Assembly (NCBI RefSeq): GCF_014196805.1
Contig: NZ_JACIEI010000006.1
Span: forward strand, 1 to 64,000
Direction of reading: 5' to 3'
From: Sulfitobacter undariae
GTDB taxonomy: Bacteria > Pseudomonadota > Alphaproteobacteria > Rhodobacterales > Rhodobacteraceae
DNA: 64,000 nucleotides
Shown: positions 45,562-55,794 of the stretch, piece by piece
Numbering within the stretch: the first letter of the stretch is position 1
Layout: the number at the start of each line of letters is the position of its first letter
Translations under genes and position numbers: made by a program
The notes under the pieces: generated by a model
Seen by the model: only the letters and a program-made list of their open reading frames with translations
What the model was told of the DNA's origin: nothing
Databases searched by the model: none

Positions 45562-46194
45562 ATGCCATCAACCGAACTATTAGTCGCTTTCATTATAGCA
45601 ACGAGCATCTTCGCCTATATGCCCGGACCCTCAACCCTCTATGCGGCGGCGCAAACAATAGCACGGGGACAGCGAGCCGGTTGGTTTGCTGCACTGGGCA
45701 TTCACATCGGCGGTTACGTCCACGTCTTAGCCGCAGCATTTGGTTTGGCCATCTTGTTCAAGGCCGTTCCCATTCTGTATTTGGGACTGAAGTTCGGAGG
45801 TGCGGCATACCTAATTTGGCTGGGCTATAAGATGTTTACGTCGAAAGCATCATTAACCAGCACCAACCTCAATGTAGACCTGAAAAGCCCGCGCAAGGCC
45901 TTCTGGGAAAGTGTCACCGTTGAGGTTTTGAACCCTAAAACGGCGATTTTCTATCTGGCATTCTTGCCTCAGTTCACCGATCCAAATGCAGCTTTGGCTA
46001 TCTGGATACAGCTTCTCGTCCTTGGCACTATTGTGAACGTGATGTTTTCTAGTGCCGACGTCTTGTGTGTTGTCTTGGCCCACAAAGTGACCGCATATTT
46101 CAAGGGGTCAGGTTCAGCTAACCGTATAGCGCAGCGCTTCGGCGGCGGCGTTCTGATCGCACTTGGCCTGAATGTCGCGCTCAATCGCCAATGA
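45562..46194 (+). CDS. LysE/RhtB family exporter
   Basis: A 210-residue amino-acid exporter with about 6 hydrophobic helices. 'YMPGPSTLYAAAQTIARGQR' is the family motif near the N-terminus, followed by 'GLKFGGAAYLIWLGYKMF' and 'EVLNPKTAIFYLAFLPQFTD'. I chose ATG 45562 over a TTG 9 bases upstream. The substrate (lysine, homoserine, threonine or other) is not predictable. It stands alone. Confidence 0.9.
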   Translation: MPSTELLVAFIIATSIFAYMPGPSTLYAAAQTIARGQRAGWFAALGIHIGGYVHVLAAAFGLAILFKAVPILYLGLKFGGAAYLIWLGYKMFTSKASLTSTNLNVDLKSPRKAFWESVTVEVLNPKTAIFYLAFLPQFTDPNAALAIWIQLLVLGTIVNVMFSSADVLCVVLAHKVTAYFKGSGSANRIAQRFGGGVLIALGLNVALNRQ

Positions 46195-46499
46195 CCACAA
46201 AGTTCCGCATGGCGCACCTTGGCATAGATCATGGCGATGGTGCGCTTTAGGTCAGAAACGCTTGCCATTTCGGGCAATATTACATGGCGCAGCCTTCTGA
46301 TCGGACTCAGCAAATCTGGTTCATCGTGTCAGAGGAGAGTGACGCTCCACACTTCGGAGCGTTTTTCGTTTTGTCATGGCCGGTGACATGCGTGCATCAG
46401 CACCCCTAACAGTGACTTTCCCTTACAAGCCACTAGCAAACGTTTGCTAACACGCCAAAGTCATGCGAGGCAGGACGCAACCCAAGCTGGAGCGCTGCG
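46195..46499. other. Intergenic region between lysE-type and antiporter genes
   Basis: About 305 bases. It holds the terminator at 46342-46366 and, after it, presumably the antiporter promoter. A reading frame between 46230 and the terminator gives no recognisable protein. Otherwise nothing seen. Confidence 0.4.
46342..46366 (+). terminator. Intrinsic terminator downstream of lysE-type gene
   Basis: A 7-bp stem ACGCTCC/GGAGCGT (46342-46348, 46356-46362) with loop ACACTTC, followed by TTTT. It lies 147 bases past the lysE-type stop, so the transcript would carry a long 3' tail. Confidence 0.75.
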
Positions 46500-47755
46500 A
46501 TGACCTTTTTGCAAATTACATCCCTTCTCATCGTCTTGTCGGGCGCATTTGGTGCGATTAACTATTTCTACCTACGCTTACCTTCGGCGATCGGGATACT
46601 TGTTGTGTCGCTGCTTGCGTCGTTTGTGTTGCTGGGCGTGGATTTGCTGATGCCTGACCTCGGGATCGCAGACACGGTTCGGGGTCTTGTCACGGGCATC
46701 GATTTTTCCGAAGCGTTGCTGGAGGGGATGTTGGGCTTACTTTTGTTTGCGGGGGCCCTGCACGTAAAGCTGGGTGATTTACGTGCGCAATCGCGTGTGG
46801 TGTTTTTGATGGCGACATTGGGCATAGGTCTGTCCACGGCGATCGTCGGCTTTGGGTTTTCATGGCTCACGGGGATGCCTTTGCTGACCGCACTGGTGTT
46901 CGGGGCCTTGATTTCTCCTACAGATCCGGTTGCCGTCTTGGGCGTTCTACGCGAAGCGGATTTACCAAAAGCGCTTGAAACCAAGATCGCAGGAGAAAGC
47001 CTGTTTAACGATGGTGTCGGATATGTTGTGTTTCTTGTTTTGGTCGGCCTCGCCTATCCTGACACGGCAGGTCACGGTCCAGCCGGAAACCCGATTGCCG
47101 GTGCCGCGTTGTTATTTTTCCAAGAAGCCGTTGGCGGTGTGGTGCTGGGATTAGTCTTGGGCTGGATTACCTTTCGGGTCATGCGCCGGATTGATGACTA
47201 TCCGCTTGAGGTTCTCCTTACGTTGGGATTGGCGTTTGGTGGGTATGAACTGGCCGTTTGGCTTCAGGTTTCTGCGCCAATCATGGCTGTTTGCGCTGGC
47301 CTGCTGATCGGCGATGTCGGAACCAGTCAAGGGATGTCAAAGCAGACCCGCGACTATGTTGCGAGTTTTTGGGAGTTGATTGATGAAATCCTGAACGCGG
47401 TTTTGTTCCTTCTGATCGGCTTTGAAGTCTTTGCGATCGTTTTCGACGATGATATTTTGCTGACCTCTGTTGTGACGATTGCGCTGGCGTTGCTGGCGCG
47501 TCTGGCGGCCGTTGCCATCCCCGTCACATTGCTCAGACCTTTCCGCACCTTTAATGTTGGCGTCATCCCGATCATGACATGGGTGGGTTGAAAGGCGGTA
47601 TATCTGTTGCGCTGGCCCTGTCCCTGCCCGACGGAGAGTGGAAGCCGCTGATCCTGACGTGTACTTACGTCGTGGTGGTCTTTTCAATCATTGTCCAAGG
47701 GCTGACCGTGGCCAAACTGGCCAACCGCGTCGGTCGCGCCCCTGATATGATGTGA
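46500..47755 (+). pseudogene. NhaP-type Na+/H+ antiporter, frameshifted near the C-terminus
   Basis: The first frame encodes 363 residues of a CPA1 cation/proton antiporter with about 11 helices; 'ALISPTDPVAVLGVLREADL' and 'GESLFNDGVGYVVFLVL' carry the ion-binding aspartates. It stops at TGA 47589-47591 inside a conserved segment. The other frame from 47588 continues LKGGISVALALSLPDGEW to 47755, exactly what the family needs after 'MTWGG'. Restoring one G in the run at 47581-47583 joins both into about 418 residues. It is either a recent pseudogene or a sequencing error in a G run. Confidence 0.85.
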
Positions 47756-47778
47756 TTGCTCGCGGCTGATGCTTTGCG

Positions 47779-49368
47779 CTAGGCGCGGTGGCGCAGAACA
47801 AAATCGACCAAGGCCGCGGTGGACGGGTCCTCATTTGATGCATCTTTGCTGCCGTCAATGACGGGCGCCAAGGACGTGGCCAGCTCCTTGCCCAACTCGA
47901 CCCCCCATTGGTCAAACGAGATGATATCAAGAATGACCCCTTCCACAAAAACGCGGTGTTCATAAAGTGCGATGATCTGGCCGAGGGTGAACGGGTCAAG
48001 CAATCGATACAGCAGTGTTGTCGAGGGACGATTGCCGGGAAAAACGCGGTGGCGGGCCTGACGGTCCAGCTCTGTATCGGTAAAGCCTTTGCTCGCCGCG
48101 ATTTCCCGCGCTTCTTTAAACGTGCGCCCCTGCATCAAAGCTTTGGATTGCGCAAGGCAATTGGCCACCAACAGCTGGTGATGGTGGGGTAATTCTGCCT
48201 CATGACCAGTGGCCGCTAGCAGGAATTCGCACGGCACAACGCGGGTGCCTTGGTGGATCAGTTGGTAGAATGCATGCTGCCCGTTGGTGCCTGCCGCGCC
48301 CCAGACAACGGGGCCTGTGTGGCGCGGGCTATCGGCACCACTGCGCTGGACACCTTTACCGTTAGACTCCATCTCAAGTTGCTGCAGATAGCTTGGCAGC
48401 AGGTTCAAACGTTCGTCATAAGGCAGGACCGCACGGGTGGCGTAATCGCAAATCTGATTGTGCCAGATTCCGACAAGCGCCAGTAGCACAGGCATGTTTT
48501 CATGCAGGTCTGCGACGCGGAAATGGGTGTCCATATCCTGTGCACCGCGTAAAAATGCGTCAAAGGCCTTTGGCCCGATGGCGATCATCAGCGACAGGCC
48601 AATTGGCCCCCAAACGGAATAACGCCCGCCGACCCAACTTTCGAACCCGAACACATGAAGAGGGTTGATCCCGAATTCTTCGGTTTTATCCTCGGCGGTG
48701 CTGAGCGCCGCAAACTGCTGTTTCGGGTCGCCGCCATGGTCAATCATCCATGCGCGCGCGGTGCGGGCATTGGTCATCGTTTCCGTGGTGGTGAATGTTT
48801 TTGACGCCACGATCACAAGGGTGGTTTTAGCATCCAACCCTTGCAGCGTATCGGCAATGTCGGCACCATCGACATTGGAAACGAAATGGCATCGGGGGCC
48901 GTCGTGATAAGGCGCAAGCGCCTGCACTGCCATCGCAGGCCCCAGATCAGAACCGCCGATCCCGATGTTAATGACATCGGTAAACGCCCCGTTGCGCACG
49001 TCTCTTGCATAGCTGCGCATGGCAGCAAGCGTATCCAACACATCGGGCATCACGTCGGCACCCTCGTCCATGACGGGGCCGCCATCCAGATTGCGCAACG
49101 CAGTGTGCAAGACGGCACGGTCTTCGGTCTCGTTAATGTGCGCGCCCGCAAACATGGCGTCACGTTGCCTCTCGACATCTGCATCACGGGCCAATGCCAG
49201 AAGCGTATTGCGGGTTGTGACGTCTATGTTGGTTTTTGAGTAATCGAAATACATGTCGCCCACTTGCACGGCAAAGTCGGTGGCCCGTGCTGGATCATCA
49301 AACAGCGCAGTGATTTTGCGATCGGCGTGGGTCTTTTGCTGTGCGCTCAGGCTGTCCCAGTGGTTCAT
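47779..49368 (-). CDS. pgi: Glucose-6-phosphate isomerase
   Basis: A 529-residue enzyme interconverting glucose- and fructose-6-phosphate. 'GIGGSDLGPAMAVQAL', 'VASKTFTTTETMTNA', the PROSITE-type 'FGFESWVGGRYSVWGPIGLS', and 'ISFDQWGVELGKELA' are all present. It overlaps pgl by 4 bases, last gene of the zwf-pgl-pgi operon, which routes sugar into the Entner-Doudoroff pathway. The convergent antiporter gene ends 24 bases away. Confidence 0.97.
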   Translation of the reverse strand: MNHWDSLSAQQKTHADRKITALFDDPARATDFAVQVGDMYFDYSKTNIDVTTRNTLLALARDADVERQRDAMFAGAHINETEDRAVLHTALRNLDGGPVMDEGADVMPDVLDTLAAMRSYARDVRNGAFTDVINIGIGGSDLGPAMAVQALAPYHDGPRCHFVSNVDGADIADTLQGLDAKTTLVIVASKTFTTTETMTNARTARAWMIDHGGDPKQQFAALSTAEDKTEEFGINPLHVFGFESWVGGRYSVWGPIGLSLMIAIGPKAFDAFLRGAQDMDTHFRVADLHENMPVLLALVGIWHNQICDYATRAVLPYDERLNLLPSYLQQLEMESNGKGVQRSGADSPRHTGPVVWGAAGTNGQHAFYQLIHQGTRVVPCEFLLAATGHEAELPHHHQLLVANCLAQSKALMQGRTFKEAREIAASKGFTDTELDRQARHRVFPGNRPSTTLLYRLLDPFTLGQIIALYEHRVFVEGVILDIISFDQWGVELGKELATSLAPVIDGSKDASNEDPSTAALVDFVLRHRA

Positions 49369-50039
49369 GAAGCGCTCCAGTGCACGTTGGCATTTGGCAG
49401 GACAATCTGAACGGGGGCTTGTTCGGGCGGTAAGGAGGCAGCGCGGCTCAGTGCTGCGCGCTTGTCGGAGCCTGTGATCAGCAAATGGGTCTTGGCCGCA
49501 TTGCGCAAGACAGGCGCAGTCAGCGAGAAACGCATGCTTTTTTGCCCTTCGACAGTGACGGGCAGCAACATCGGTGCAGCCTCGGCCAAAGCCGCTTGCA
49601 AACCCTCTGCGTGTGGGAACAATGACGCCGTATGCATGTCTGCCCCCATGCCCAGCAGCAAAACGTCAACAGGCAGAATCGGCTCTAGCTGGGCTGACAG
49701 GTTCTGTGCCGCTGAAGCGATGTCCGTGCCCTCGGTGAAATAGGGTGTAAACTTTGCCGCTGCCGCCTGCCCTATGAGCAGCCGCTTGCGCAACAAGGCC
49801 GCGTTTGATTCTGCGTCGCTTTCGGGGACCCAACGCTCATCCGTCAAGATGACGTGCACCCGCGCCCAATCCAGCGTCGTGGCGCTCAGAATGTCAAATA
49901 CAGGGCCGGGTGTGGTGCCACCCGGAACCGCCAATACAACTTCGTCGCGCTGTTCCAATGCGATGGTCAGATCATCAGCAATCGCCTGCGCTGTTTTGCG
50001 CATCAATGTATCACGATCAGGATATTCAATCAGGTTCAT
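49365..50039 (-). CDS. pgl: 6-Phosphogluconolactonase
   Basis: A 224-residue DevB-type lactonase that hydrolyses the product of Zwf. ATG 50039 gives MNLIEYPDRDTLMRKTAQAI and overlaps the zwf stop. Signature segments: 'LAVPGGTTPGPVFDIL', 'ILTDERWVPESDAESN' and 'DVLLLGMGADMHTASLFPH'. Position between zwf and pgi confirms the role. Confidence 0.96.
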   Translation of the reverse strand: MNLIEYPDRDTLMRKTAQAIADDLTIALEQRDEVVLAVPGGTTPGPVFDILSATTLDWARVHVILTDERWVPESDAESNAALLRKRLLIGQAAAAKFTPYFTEGTDIASAAQNLSAQLEPILPVDVLLLGMGADMHTASLFPHAEGLQAALAEAAPMLLPVTVEGQKSMRFSLTAPVLRNAAKTHLLITGSDKRAALSRAASLPPEQAPVQIVLPNANVHWSAS

Positions 50040-51505
50040 TGGGTAATCTTTCGCCATTTTCGCCCGTCGCGGCGTATCATGTCTTCTGCATCTGTCGGTC
50101 CGGTTGTGCCGTGATCATAGGGTTTGGGAACATCGTTGCGTGTCACCCAGCCGTTGATGATGGGGTCTGTCCACGCCCATGCTGCCTCTACCTCGTCACC
50201 GCGCATAAATAATGTCTGATTGCCACGGATCACATCCATAATCAAACGCTCATAGGCGTCTACATGCTCGATATCTTCAGGATCCAGCGTTTCGGCAAAG
50301 GACATATCCAAAGGCACATCAATCAGGCGCATGCCGCCCGGACCTGGTTCTTTGATTGTCACGCCCAGTGTGATGCCCTCATTCGGCTGAAGGCGGATTG
50401 ATAGGACGTTACGGTGGCTCCCTGCCTCATCGCCGAAAATGCTGTGCGGCGTGTCTTTGAACACAACGGTAATTTCCGATGACCGCGCCGCCATACGTTT
50501 ACCCGTCCGCAGGTAAAACGGGGTCCCTGCCCACCGCCAGTTGCTGATTTCCGTGCGCAGTGCGATGAAGGATTCGGTGCGTGAACGGGGGTTGTCTACT
50601 GCAGTGCGATAGCCGGGGTTTTCGGCTTCGTTACAGGGCTCGGCCTGATATTGGCCGCGCACGATGTGATGGGCCAGAACAGGATCAAGGGCGCGGATGA
50701 CCTTTAGCTTTTCATCGCGTACAGCGTCGGGATCAAAACGCGCGGGCGGTTCCATTGCAATCAGGCACAACAATTGCATTAAGTGATTTTGCACCATGTC
50801 GCGCATCGCACCTGATTTATCGTAATACTCTCCACGGCCACCAACCCCTACAGTTTCGGCAACCGTGATCTGGATGTGATCGACATACTGACTGTTCCAC
50901 AAAGGCTCAAACAGCATGTTGCCAAAGCGCACAGCCATGAGGTTTTGCACAGTCTCTTTTCCCAGATAATGATCAATGCGATAAATCTGGTCTTCGTTGA
51001 AATAGGTCGCAAGTGTCTTGTTCAAAGCGCGCGCAGTTTCCAGATCACGGCCAAAGGGCTTTTCAACCACGATACGGGCCCGCGTATCGGCCATACCCCA
51101 CTTCTGCAAACGCTCGGCGATGTCGCCAAACAAGGAAGGTGCCACCGAAAAATAATAGGCTTCAATCCGGTCACTGCCTTCCATCAGCTTTTGCAGCTCG
51201 GACCATCCGGCTTCTCCCAGCGCGTCAATTGTCACATACTCTAACTGCGCCAGAAAAGCGTCTAGCTGTTCGTCACCGCAGGCTTGCTCGCCGCCAAACT
51301 CGGCAATCGCCTCGCGGATCATCTGGCGGTATCCGGCGGAGTCTAAATCACTGCGCGCCGCGCCAATGATGCGCGCATCTGGCGGCATCTGCCCTGCGCA
51401 AAAACGGCGAAACAGCCCCGGCAGAATCTTACGCCGTGCCAGATCTCCGGTGCCGCCAAAAATAACCAGATCGAATTGATCAACGGGAATAACGCGAGAA
51501 ACCAT
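50036..51505 (-). CDS. zwf: Glucose-6-phosphate 1-dehydrogenase
   Basis: A 489-residue NADP-dependent dehydrogenase, first enzyme of the oxidative branch. Rossmann motif 'VIFGGTGDLARRKILPGLF', active-site signature 'YRIDHYLGKETVQNL'. First gene of zwf-pgl-pgi; its upstream region has an inverted repeat with an AGCGCT core that may be an operator. edd/eda are not in the window. Confidence 0.98.
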   Translation of the reverse strand: MVSRVIPVDQFDLVIFGGTGDLARRKILPGLFRRFCAGQMPPDARIIGAARSDLDSAGYRQMIREAIAEFGGEQACGDEQLDAFLAQLEYVTIDALGEAGWSELQKLMEGSDRIEAYYFSVAPSLFGDIAERLQKWGMADTRARIVVEKPFGRDLETARALNKTLATYFNEDQIYRIDHYLGKETVQNLMAVRFGNMLFEPLWNSQYVDHIQITVAETVGVGGRGEYYDKSGAMRDMVQNHLMQLLCLIAMEPPARFDPDAVRDEKLKVIRALDPVLAHHIVRGQYQAEPCNEAENPGYRTAVDNPRSRTESFIALRTEISNWRWAGTPFYLRTGKRMAARSSEITVVFKDTPHSIFGDEAGSHRNVLSIRLQPNEGITLGVTIKEPGPGGMRLIDVPLDMSFAETLDPEDIEHVDAYERLIMDVIRGNQTLFMRGDEVEAAWAWTDPIINGWVTRNDVPKPYDHGTTGPTDAEDMIRRDGRKWRKITQ

Positions 51506-51573
51506 GGGGTCTGCCTTTTAAGTCGCCACCTCCGGCGCGGTGCCGATCGATAGGGGAAGCTGTGTTAACGAGA

Positions 51574-51610
51574 TGCCAGCGCTTGCGCTACAATGTAGAG
51601 CGTACTGGCA
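51574..51610. promoter_or_regulatory. Inverted repeat with AGCGCT core upstream of zwf
   Basis: TGCCAG (51574-51579) pairs with CTGGCA (51605-51610) across a 25-base interior. The left side includes AGCGCT (51578-51583), the core recognised by many LacI-family sugar regulators. It lies 70-105 bases before the zwf start and is a candidate operator for the Entner-Doudoroff operon. Confidence 0.4.
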
Positions 51611-51750
51611 AAATGTGAATCATGTTAGGGAAACCATATTGCGATTTGGGTAGATCACGACAGTGTGCACTTTGCTTCGTGGTCTTTTCTTGCCTTTATG
51701 TTGCCCCTGCCCCACTTTAAGGACCAGACATTGAATAAAAGGCCCACCGC

Positions 51751-52698
51751 ATGAAAGATATCGCATTGGCAAATCAGGGGAAATTCTCTGATCCAAAAAC
51801 AACCGCCAAGGGCGAACCACGTGCAACGGTGGCTTTGAACGACCCGCAAACTCTGTGGTTCAATACGGGAACCCTGTGCAATATCCAATGCGTCAATTGC
51901 TATATCCTCTCAAGTCCCACCAATGATTCCTTGGTCTATATCACGGCCGATGAGGTGCGCGATTATCTGGATCAGCTGGAAGATCGCAAATGGAATGTAA
52001 GCGAGATCGCCTTTACGGGCGGCGAGCCATTTATGAACCCCGAGATGATCGAGATCACCGAAGCATCATTGGAGCGTGGCTATGAGGTGTTGATCCTTAC
52101 CAATGCCATGTTGCCCATGATGCGTAAGAAAATGCGTGAAGGTCTGTTGCGTTTGCAAGCCGCCTACCCTGACAAACTGACCATGCGGATTTCCGTTGAT
52201 CACTACAGACGTGAATTGCATGATGCTGAACGAGGCAAAGGTGCGTTGGACAAAACCATTACAGGTATGAAATGGCTAACAGAAAACGGTTTTAAGTTGG
52301 CCGTGGCTGGCCGTTCGGTGTTTGAGGATACAGACACCGACAGCCGCGCAGGATACGCAGCCTTTTATGCCGAGAATGGGTTCACCATTGATGCGCAAGA
52401 CCCTGCCATGACCGTGCTATTTCCAGAAATGGACGAGAGCATAGAAGTGCCGGAAATCACTACGGCATGTTGGGGGATTTTAAATAAATCCCCTGATGCC
52501 ATCATGTGCGCTTCGTCGCGTATGGTGGTCAAACGCCATGGCGCAGACCGTTTGGCCGTATTGGCCTGCACCCTGCTGCCCTATGCGCCCGAATTTGAAT
52601 TGGGTGAAACACTGGAAGAAGCAGAGCGTGATGTTGCGCTGAACCATCCGCATTGCGCTAAGTTCTGTGTGCTGGGCGGAGCCAGCTGTTCTGGTTGA
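51751..52698 (+). CDS. Radical SAM protein
   Basis: A 315-residue radical SAM enzyme. The [4Fe-4S] cluster cysteines are C43, C47 and C50 in 'TLCNIQCVNCY'; 'FTGGEPFMNPEMIEI' is the SAM-binding GGE motif. The C-terminal third has several more cysteines (TTACWG, IMCASS, HCAKFCVLGGASCSG), which probably hold an auxiliary cluster as in SPASM-like proteins. It is divergent from zwf. The reaction is unknown; no peptide substrate gene is seen nearby. Confidence 0.88.
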   Translation: MKDIALANQGKFSDPKTTAKGEPRATVALNDPQTLWFNTGTLCNIQCVNCYILSSPTNDSLVYITADEVRDYLDQLEDRKWNVSEIAFTGGEPFMNPEMIEITEASLERGYEVLILTNAMLPMMRKKMREGLLRLQAAYPDKLTMRISVDHYRRELHDAERGKGALDKTITGMKWLTENGFKLAVAGRSVFEDTDTDSRAGYAAFYAENGFTIDAQDPAMTVLFPEMDESIEVPEITTACWGILNKSPDAIMCASSRMVVKRHGADRLAVLACTLLPYAPEFELGETLEEAERDVALNHPHCAKFCVLGGASCSG

Positions 52699-52924
52699 TC
52701 GCGCATGAAACCTTACGAAGACATCAACTAAGATTCACTTGTGGGATGAATGCCCCCTCTTAGCGCACCATTGATCTTCTAACGATCACCATTCCCCAGA
52801 TAAAGTATCAGAGAAGTTTCACCTTGTTTCACGGTCAAATAGCACAAGGGATTGCACCTCATATGGGCTTCGCGCTATACTAAAGCCCAATATATAGAAT
52901 ACATCAGCCAAGCTGGGATAGACT

Positions 52925-55687
52925 TTGACCGACACGCCGGAAACACCTGAAAACGAAGACGAAAACCGCCCCGTGCGCCCTGTATATGAAGGGCCATCGG
53001 TAACGATCGAGCATGAGATGCGCACAAGCTATCTCGACTATGCGATGTCGGTCATCGTAAGCCGCGCGATTCCCGATCTGCGCGACGGTCTGAAACCTGT
53101 GCACCGGCGCATTCTTTATGCGATGCATGAGGCTGGAAACAGTCACGATAAAGCCTACCGTAAATCAGCGCGTGCCGTTGGCGATGTCATGGGTAAATAC
53201 CACCCCCACGGCGACAGCGCGATCTATGATGCTTTGGTGCGTATGGCGCAGGATTTCTCGATGTCCTTGCCGCTGCTGGATGGGCAAGGTAACTTTGGCT
53301 CCATGGACGGCGATAACGCCGCTGCGATGCGGTATACCGAAGTCCGCATGGACAAACCTGCCGCCTATCTGCTGACGGATATCGACAAAGAAACCGTTGA
53401 TTTTCAGGACAACTACGATGGCAAAGACCGTGAGCCGACAGTCCTGCCTGCCCGTTTCCCGAACATGCTGGTCAATGGTGCGGGTGGTATTGCTGTGGGT
53501 ATGGCCACAAACATCCCGCCCCATAACCTTGGCGAAGTGATTGATGCCTGTCTGGCGCTGATCGAAGAACCTGACCTGACCTCGGAACAGTTGATTGATT
53601 ATGTGCCGGGTCCCGACTTCCCGACTGGCGGTATTATGTTGGGCCGTACCGGCGCACGCAAAGCCTATCTTGAAGGCCGTGGTTCGGTCATTGTCCGGTC
53701 AAAAACGCGGATTGAAGAAATCCGCAAAGACCGCTGGGCGATTGTGATCGATGAAATCCCCTATCAGGTGAACAAAGCCACCATGATCGAGCGGATCGCC
53801 GAAGCCGCCCGCGATAAAAAGATCGAAGGCATCGCCCACGTTCAAGACGAATCCGACCGTAACGGCGTGCGGGTTGTGGTTGAGCTGAAGCGCGATGCAA
53901 CTGCCGAGGTTGTGCTGAACCAATTGTTCCGATTCACACCGATGCAGACCTATTTCGGCTGTAACATGCTGGCGCTGAACGGGGGCCGTCCTGAAACGCT
54001 GACCCTGCGCCGCTTCCTCACTTGCTTTATCGACTTCCGCGAAGAAGTTGTGGCCCGCCGCACGGCCTTTTTGCTGCGCAAAGCCCGTGAACGCAGCCAT
54101 ATCCTATGTGGTTTGGCCGTGGCTGTTACCAACATTGACGAAATCGTTGCCACCATCCGCGCTTCGGCAGATGCATCCGAGGCACGTGAAAAGCTGATGA
54201 CGCGCCGCTGGCCCGCAGAAAGCATCTTGCAATATATCGCGTTGATTGACGATCCAACACATACCGCCAACGATGATGGCACCTATAACCTGTCGGAAAC
54301 TCAGGCCCGTGCCATTCTGGAGCTGCGTTTGCAGCGCCTGACACAGATCGGCGTGAACGAAGTCACCACCGAGCTGGAAGAACTGGCCGCCAAGATCAAG
54401 GAGTACCTTGAAATTCTGGGTAGCCGTGACCGCATCATGTCGATCATCCGTGATGAACTGGCCGAGACCAGAGACTTGTTCGCCGTGCCGCGCCGCACCG
54501 AGATTGTCGATTGGTCCGGTGATATGGACGACGAAGACCTGATCGAACGTGAAGACATGGTCGTGACAGTGACTTCTGGCGGCTACATCAAACGTACCCC
54601 GCTGGCCGATTTCCGCAGCCAACGCCGTGGCGGTAAAGGTGTGTCTGGTATGGCGACCAAAGAAGAAGACGTGGTGACCACCCTCTTCGTTGCCAACACC
54701 CACACGCAACTGCTGTTCTTCACCACGGATGGTATGGTTTACAAGCTCAAGACATGGCGTTTGCCACAAGGCAGCCGGACCTCCAAAGGTAAGGCGATTG
54801 TGAACATTCTGCCGATCCCTGTGGGTGTGTCGATTGCGGCGATTATGCCAGTGGACCGCGATGAGAAAGAATGGGACGACTTGCAGGTGGTCTTTGCCAC
54901 TTCCGCAGGCACCGTACGCCGCAACAAACTGTCTGATTTCACCAACGTCATGCGTAACGGCAAGATCGCGATGAAGTTCGAGGAAGAACACGAAGGCACC
55001 ACCCTGATCAATGCACGCATCGCCAGCAATGATGATGACGTGATGTTGGTCACCAACTCGGGCCGTGCGATACGCTTCCGTGCAACCGACGTGCGGGTGT
55101 TCAACAGCCGTAATTCGGTTGGTGTACGCGGGATCAAACTGGATGGGGAAGACAAGGTCGTCTCCATGTCGATCATCCGTCACTTTGATGCGGCCTCGGA
55201 AGAGCGTACAGCCTATCTCAAAATGCGCCGCGCAATGGCGGGACTGGCCGATGATGCGTCTGAGGAAGACGAGGACGCCCCCGCCGATCCGAACTTCTCA
55301 AACGAGCGTTACGTTGAGATGTCTGCCGCAGAAAACCTGATCCTGACCATCACGGCAGGTGGTGCAGGCAAACTCTCTTCCAGCCATGATTATCCACTGC
55401 GTGGCCGTGGTGGTATGGGTGTCACAGCATGGACCAAAGGCTTGGCCTTGGGAGAGATCGTCGCCTCCTTCCCTGTTGAGATGGATGACCAGATCATGCT
55501 TGCCACCTCCAAAGGCCAGTCGATCCGCGTTCCGGTTGAAGGCATTTCCTTCCGCTCACGCTCTGCGGGTGGCGTGAAGGTCTTTACCACAGGCAAAGGC
55601 GAAGAGGTTGTGTCGGTCGCATGGATCGCTGATCAAGGTGACGAGGCCGAGGCGATTGAGGGTGATGCAACGGATACTGCAGAGTAA
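52925..55687 (+). CDS. gyrA: DNA gyrase subunit A
   Basis: A 920-residue gyrase A that cuts and rejoins DNA to add negative supercoils. A TTG start at 52925 is best supported ([20 protein letters not shown]; no ATG upstream). The catalytic Tyr is Y137 in 'AAAMRYTEV'. In the quinolone-resistance region '[12 protein letters not shown]', S98 and D102 (E. coli Ser83 and Asp87) are wild type. The C-terminal beta-pinwheel has the GyrA box 'QRRGGKG'. An acidic loop near residues 775-795 and an acidic tail are present. A terminator follows. Confidence 0.97.
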   Translation: MTDTPETPENEDENRPVRPVYEGPSVTIEHEMRTSYLDYAMSVIVSRAIPDLRDGLKPVHRRILYAMHEAGNSHDKAYRKSARAVGDVMGKYHPHGDSAIYDALVRMAQDFSMSLPLLDGQGNFGSMDGDNAAAMRYTEVRMDKPAAYLLTDIDKETVDFQDNYDGKDREPTVLPARFPNMLVNGAGGIAVGMATNIPPHNLGEVIDACLALIEEPDLTSEQLIDYVPGPDFPTGGIMLGRTGARKAYLEGRGSVIVRSKTRIEEIRKDRWAIVIDEIPYQVNKATMIERIAEAARDKKIEGIAHVQDESDRNGVRVVVELKRDATAEVVLNQLFRFTPMQTYFGCNMLALNGGRPETLTLRRFLTCFIDFREEVVARRTAFLLRKARERSHILCGLAVAVTNIDEIVATIRASADASEAREKLMTRRWPAESILQYIALIDDPTHTANDDGTYNLSETQARAILELRLQRLTQIGVNEVTTELEELAAKIKEYLEILGSRDRIMSIIRDELAETRDLFAVPRRTEIVDWSGDMDDEDLIEREDMVVTVTSGGYIKRTPLADFRSQRRGGKGVSGMATKEEDVVTTLFVANTHTQLLFFTTDGMVYKLKTWRLPQGSRTSKGKAIVNILPIPVGVSIAAIMPVDRDEKEWDDLQVVFATSAGTVRRNKLSDFTNVMRNGKIAMKFEEEHEGTTLINARIASNDDDVMLVTNSGRAIRFRATDVRVFNSRNSVGVRGIKLDGEDKVVSMSIIRHFDAASEERTAYLKMRRAMAGLADDASEEDEDAPADPNFSNERYVEMSAAENLILTITAGGAGKLSSSHDYPLRGRGGMGVTAWTKGLALGEIVASFPVEMDDQIMLATSKGQSIRVPVEGISFRSRSAGGVKVFTTGKGEEVVSVAWIADQGDEAEAIEGDATDTAE

Positions 55688-55710
55688 CCACACCACCTAA
55701 TTGATACAAA

Positions 55711-55746
55711 AAAGGGAGCCGCTTCATAACGATGCGGCTCCTTTTT
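55711..55746 (+). terminator. Intrinsic terminator after gyrA
   Basis: An 8-bp GC-rich stem GGAGCCGC/GCGGCTCC (55715-55722, 55734-55741), loop TTCATAACGAT, A-run before and T-run after. It can also serve the convergent YdeI-like gene. Confidence 0.92.
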
Positions 55747-55794
55747 CGTAACTGGGGTAACGTCGGCGCTTGGGGGCATCGAGCAAATACCTGC

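Noticed and set aside
46195-46370. tRNA or RNA gene after the lysE-type gene
   Set aside because: No cloverleaf can be drawn; only the terminator hairpin is convincing.
54104-55183. 359-residue minus-strand frame within gyrA
   Set aside because: gyrA is unambiguous here; the long antisense frame is due to codon bias.
52925-55687. Quinolone-resistance changes in GyrA
   Set aside because: The positions matching E. coli Ser83 and Asp87 are Ser98 and Asp102, the sensitive residues.
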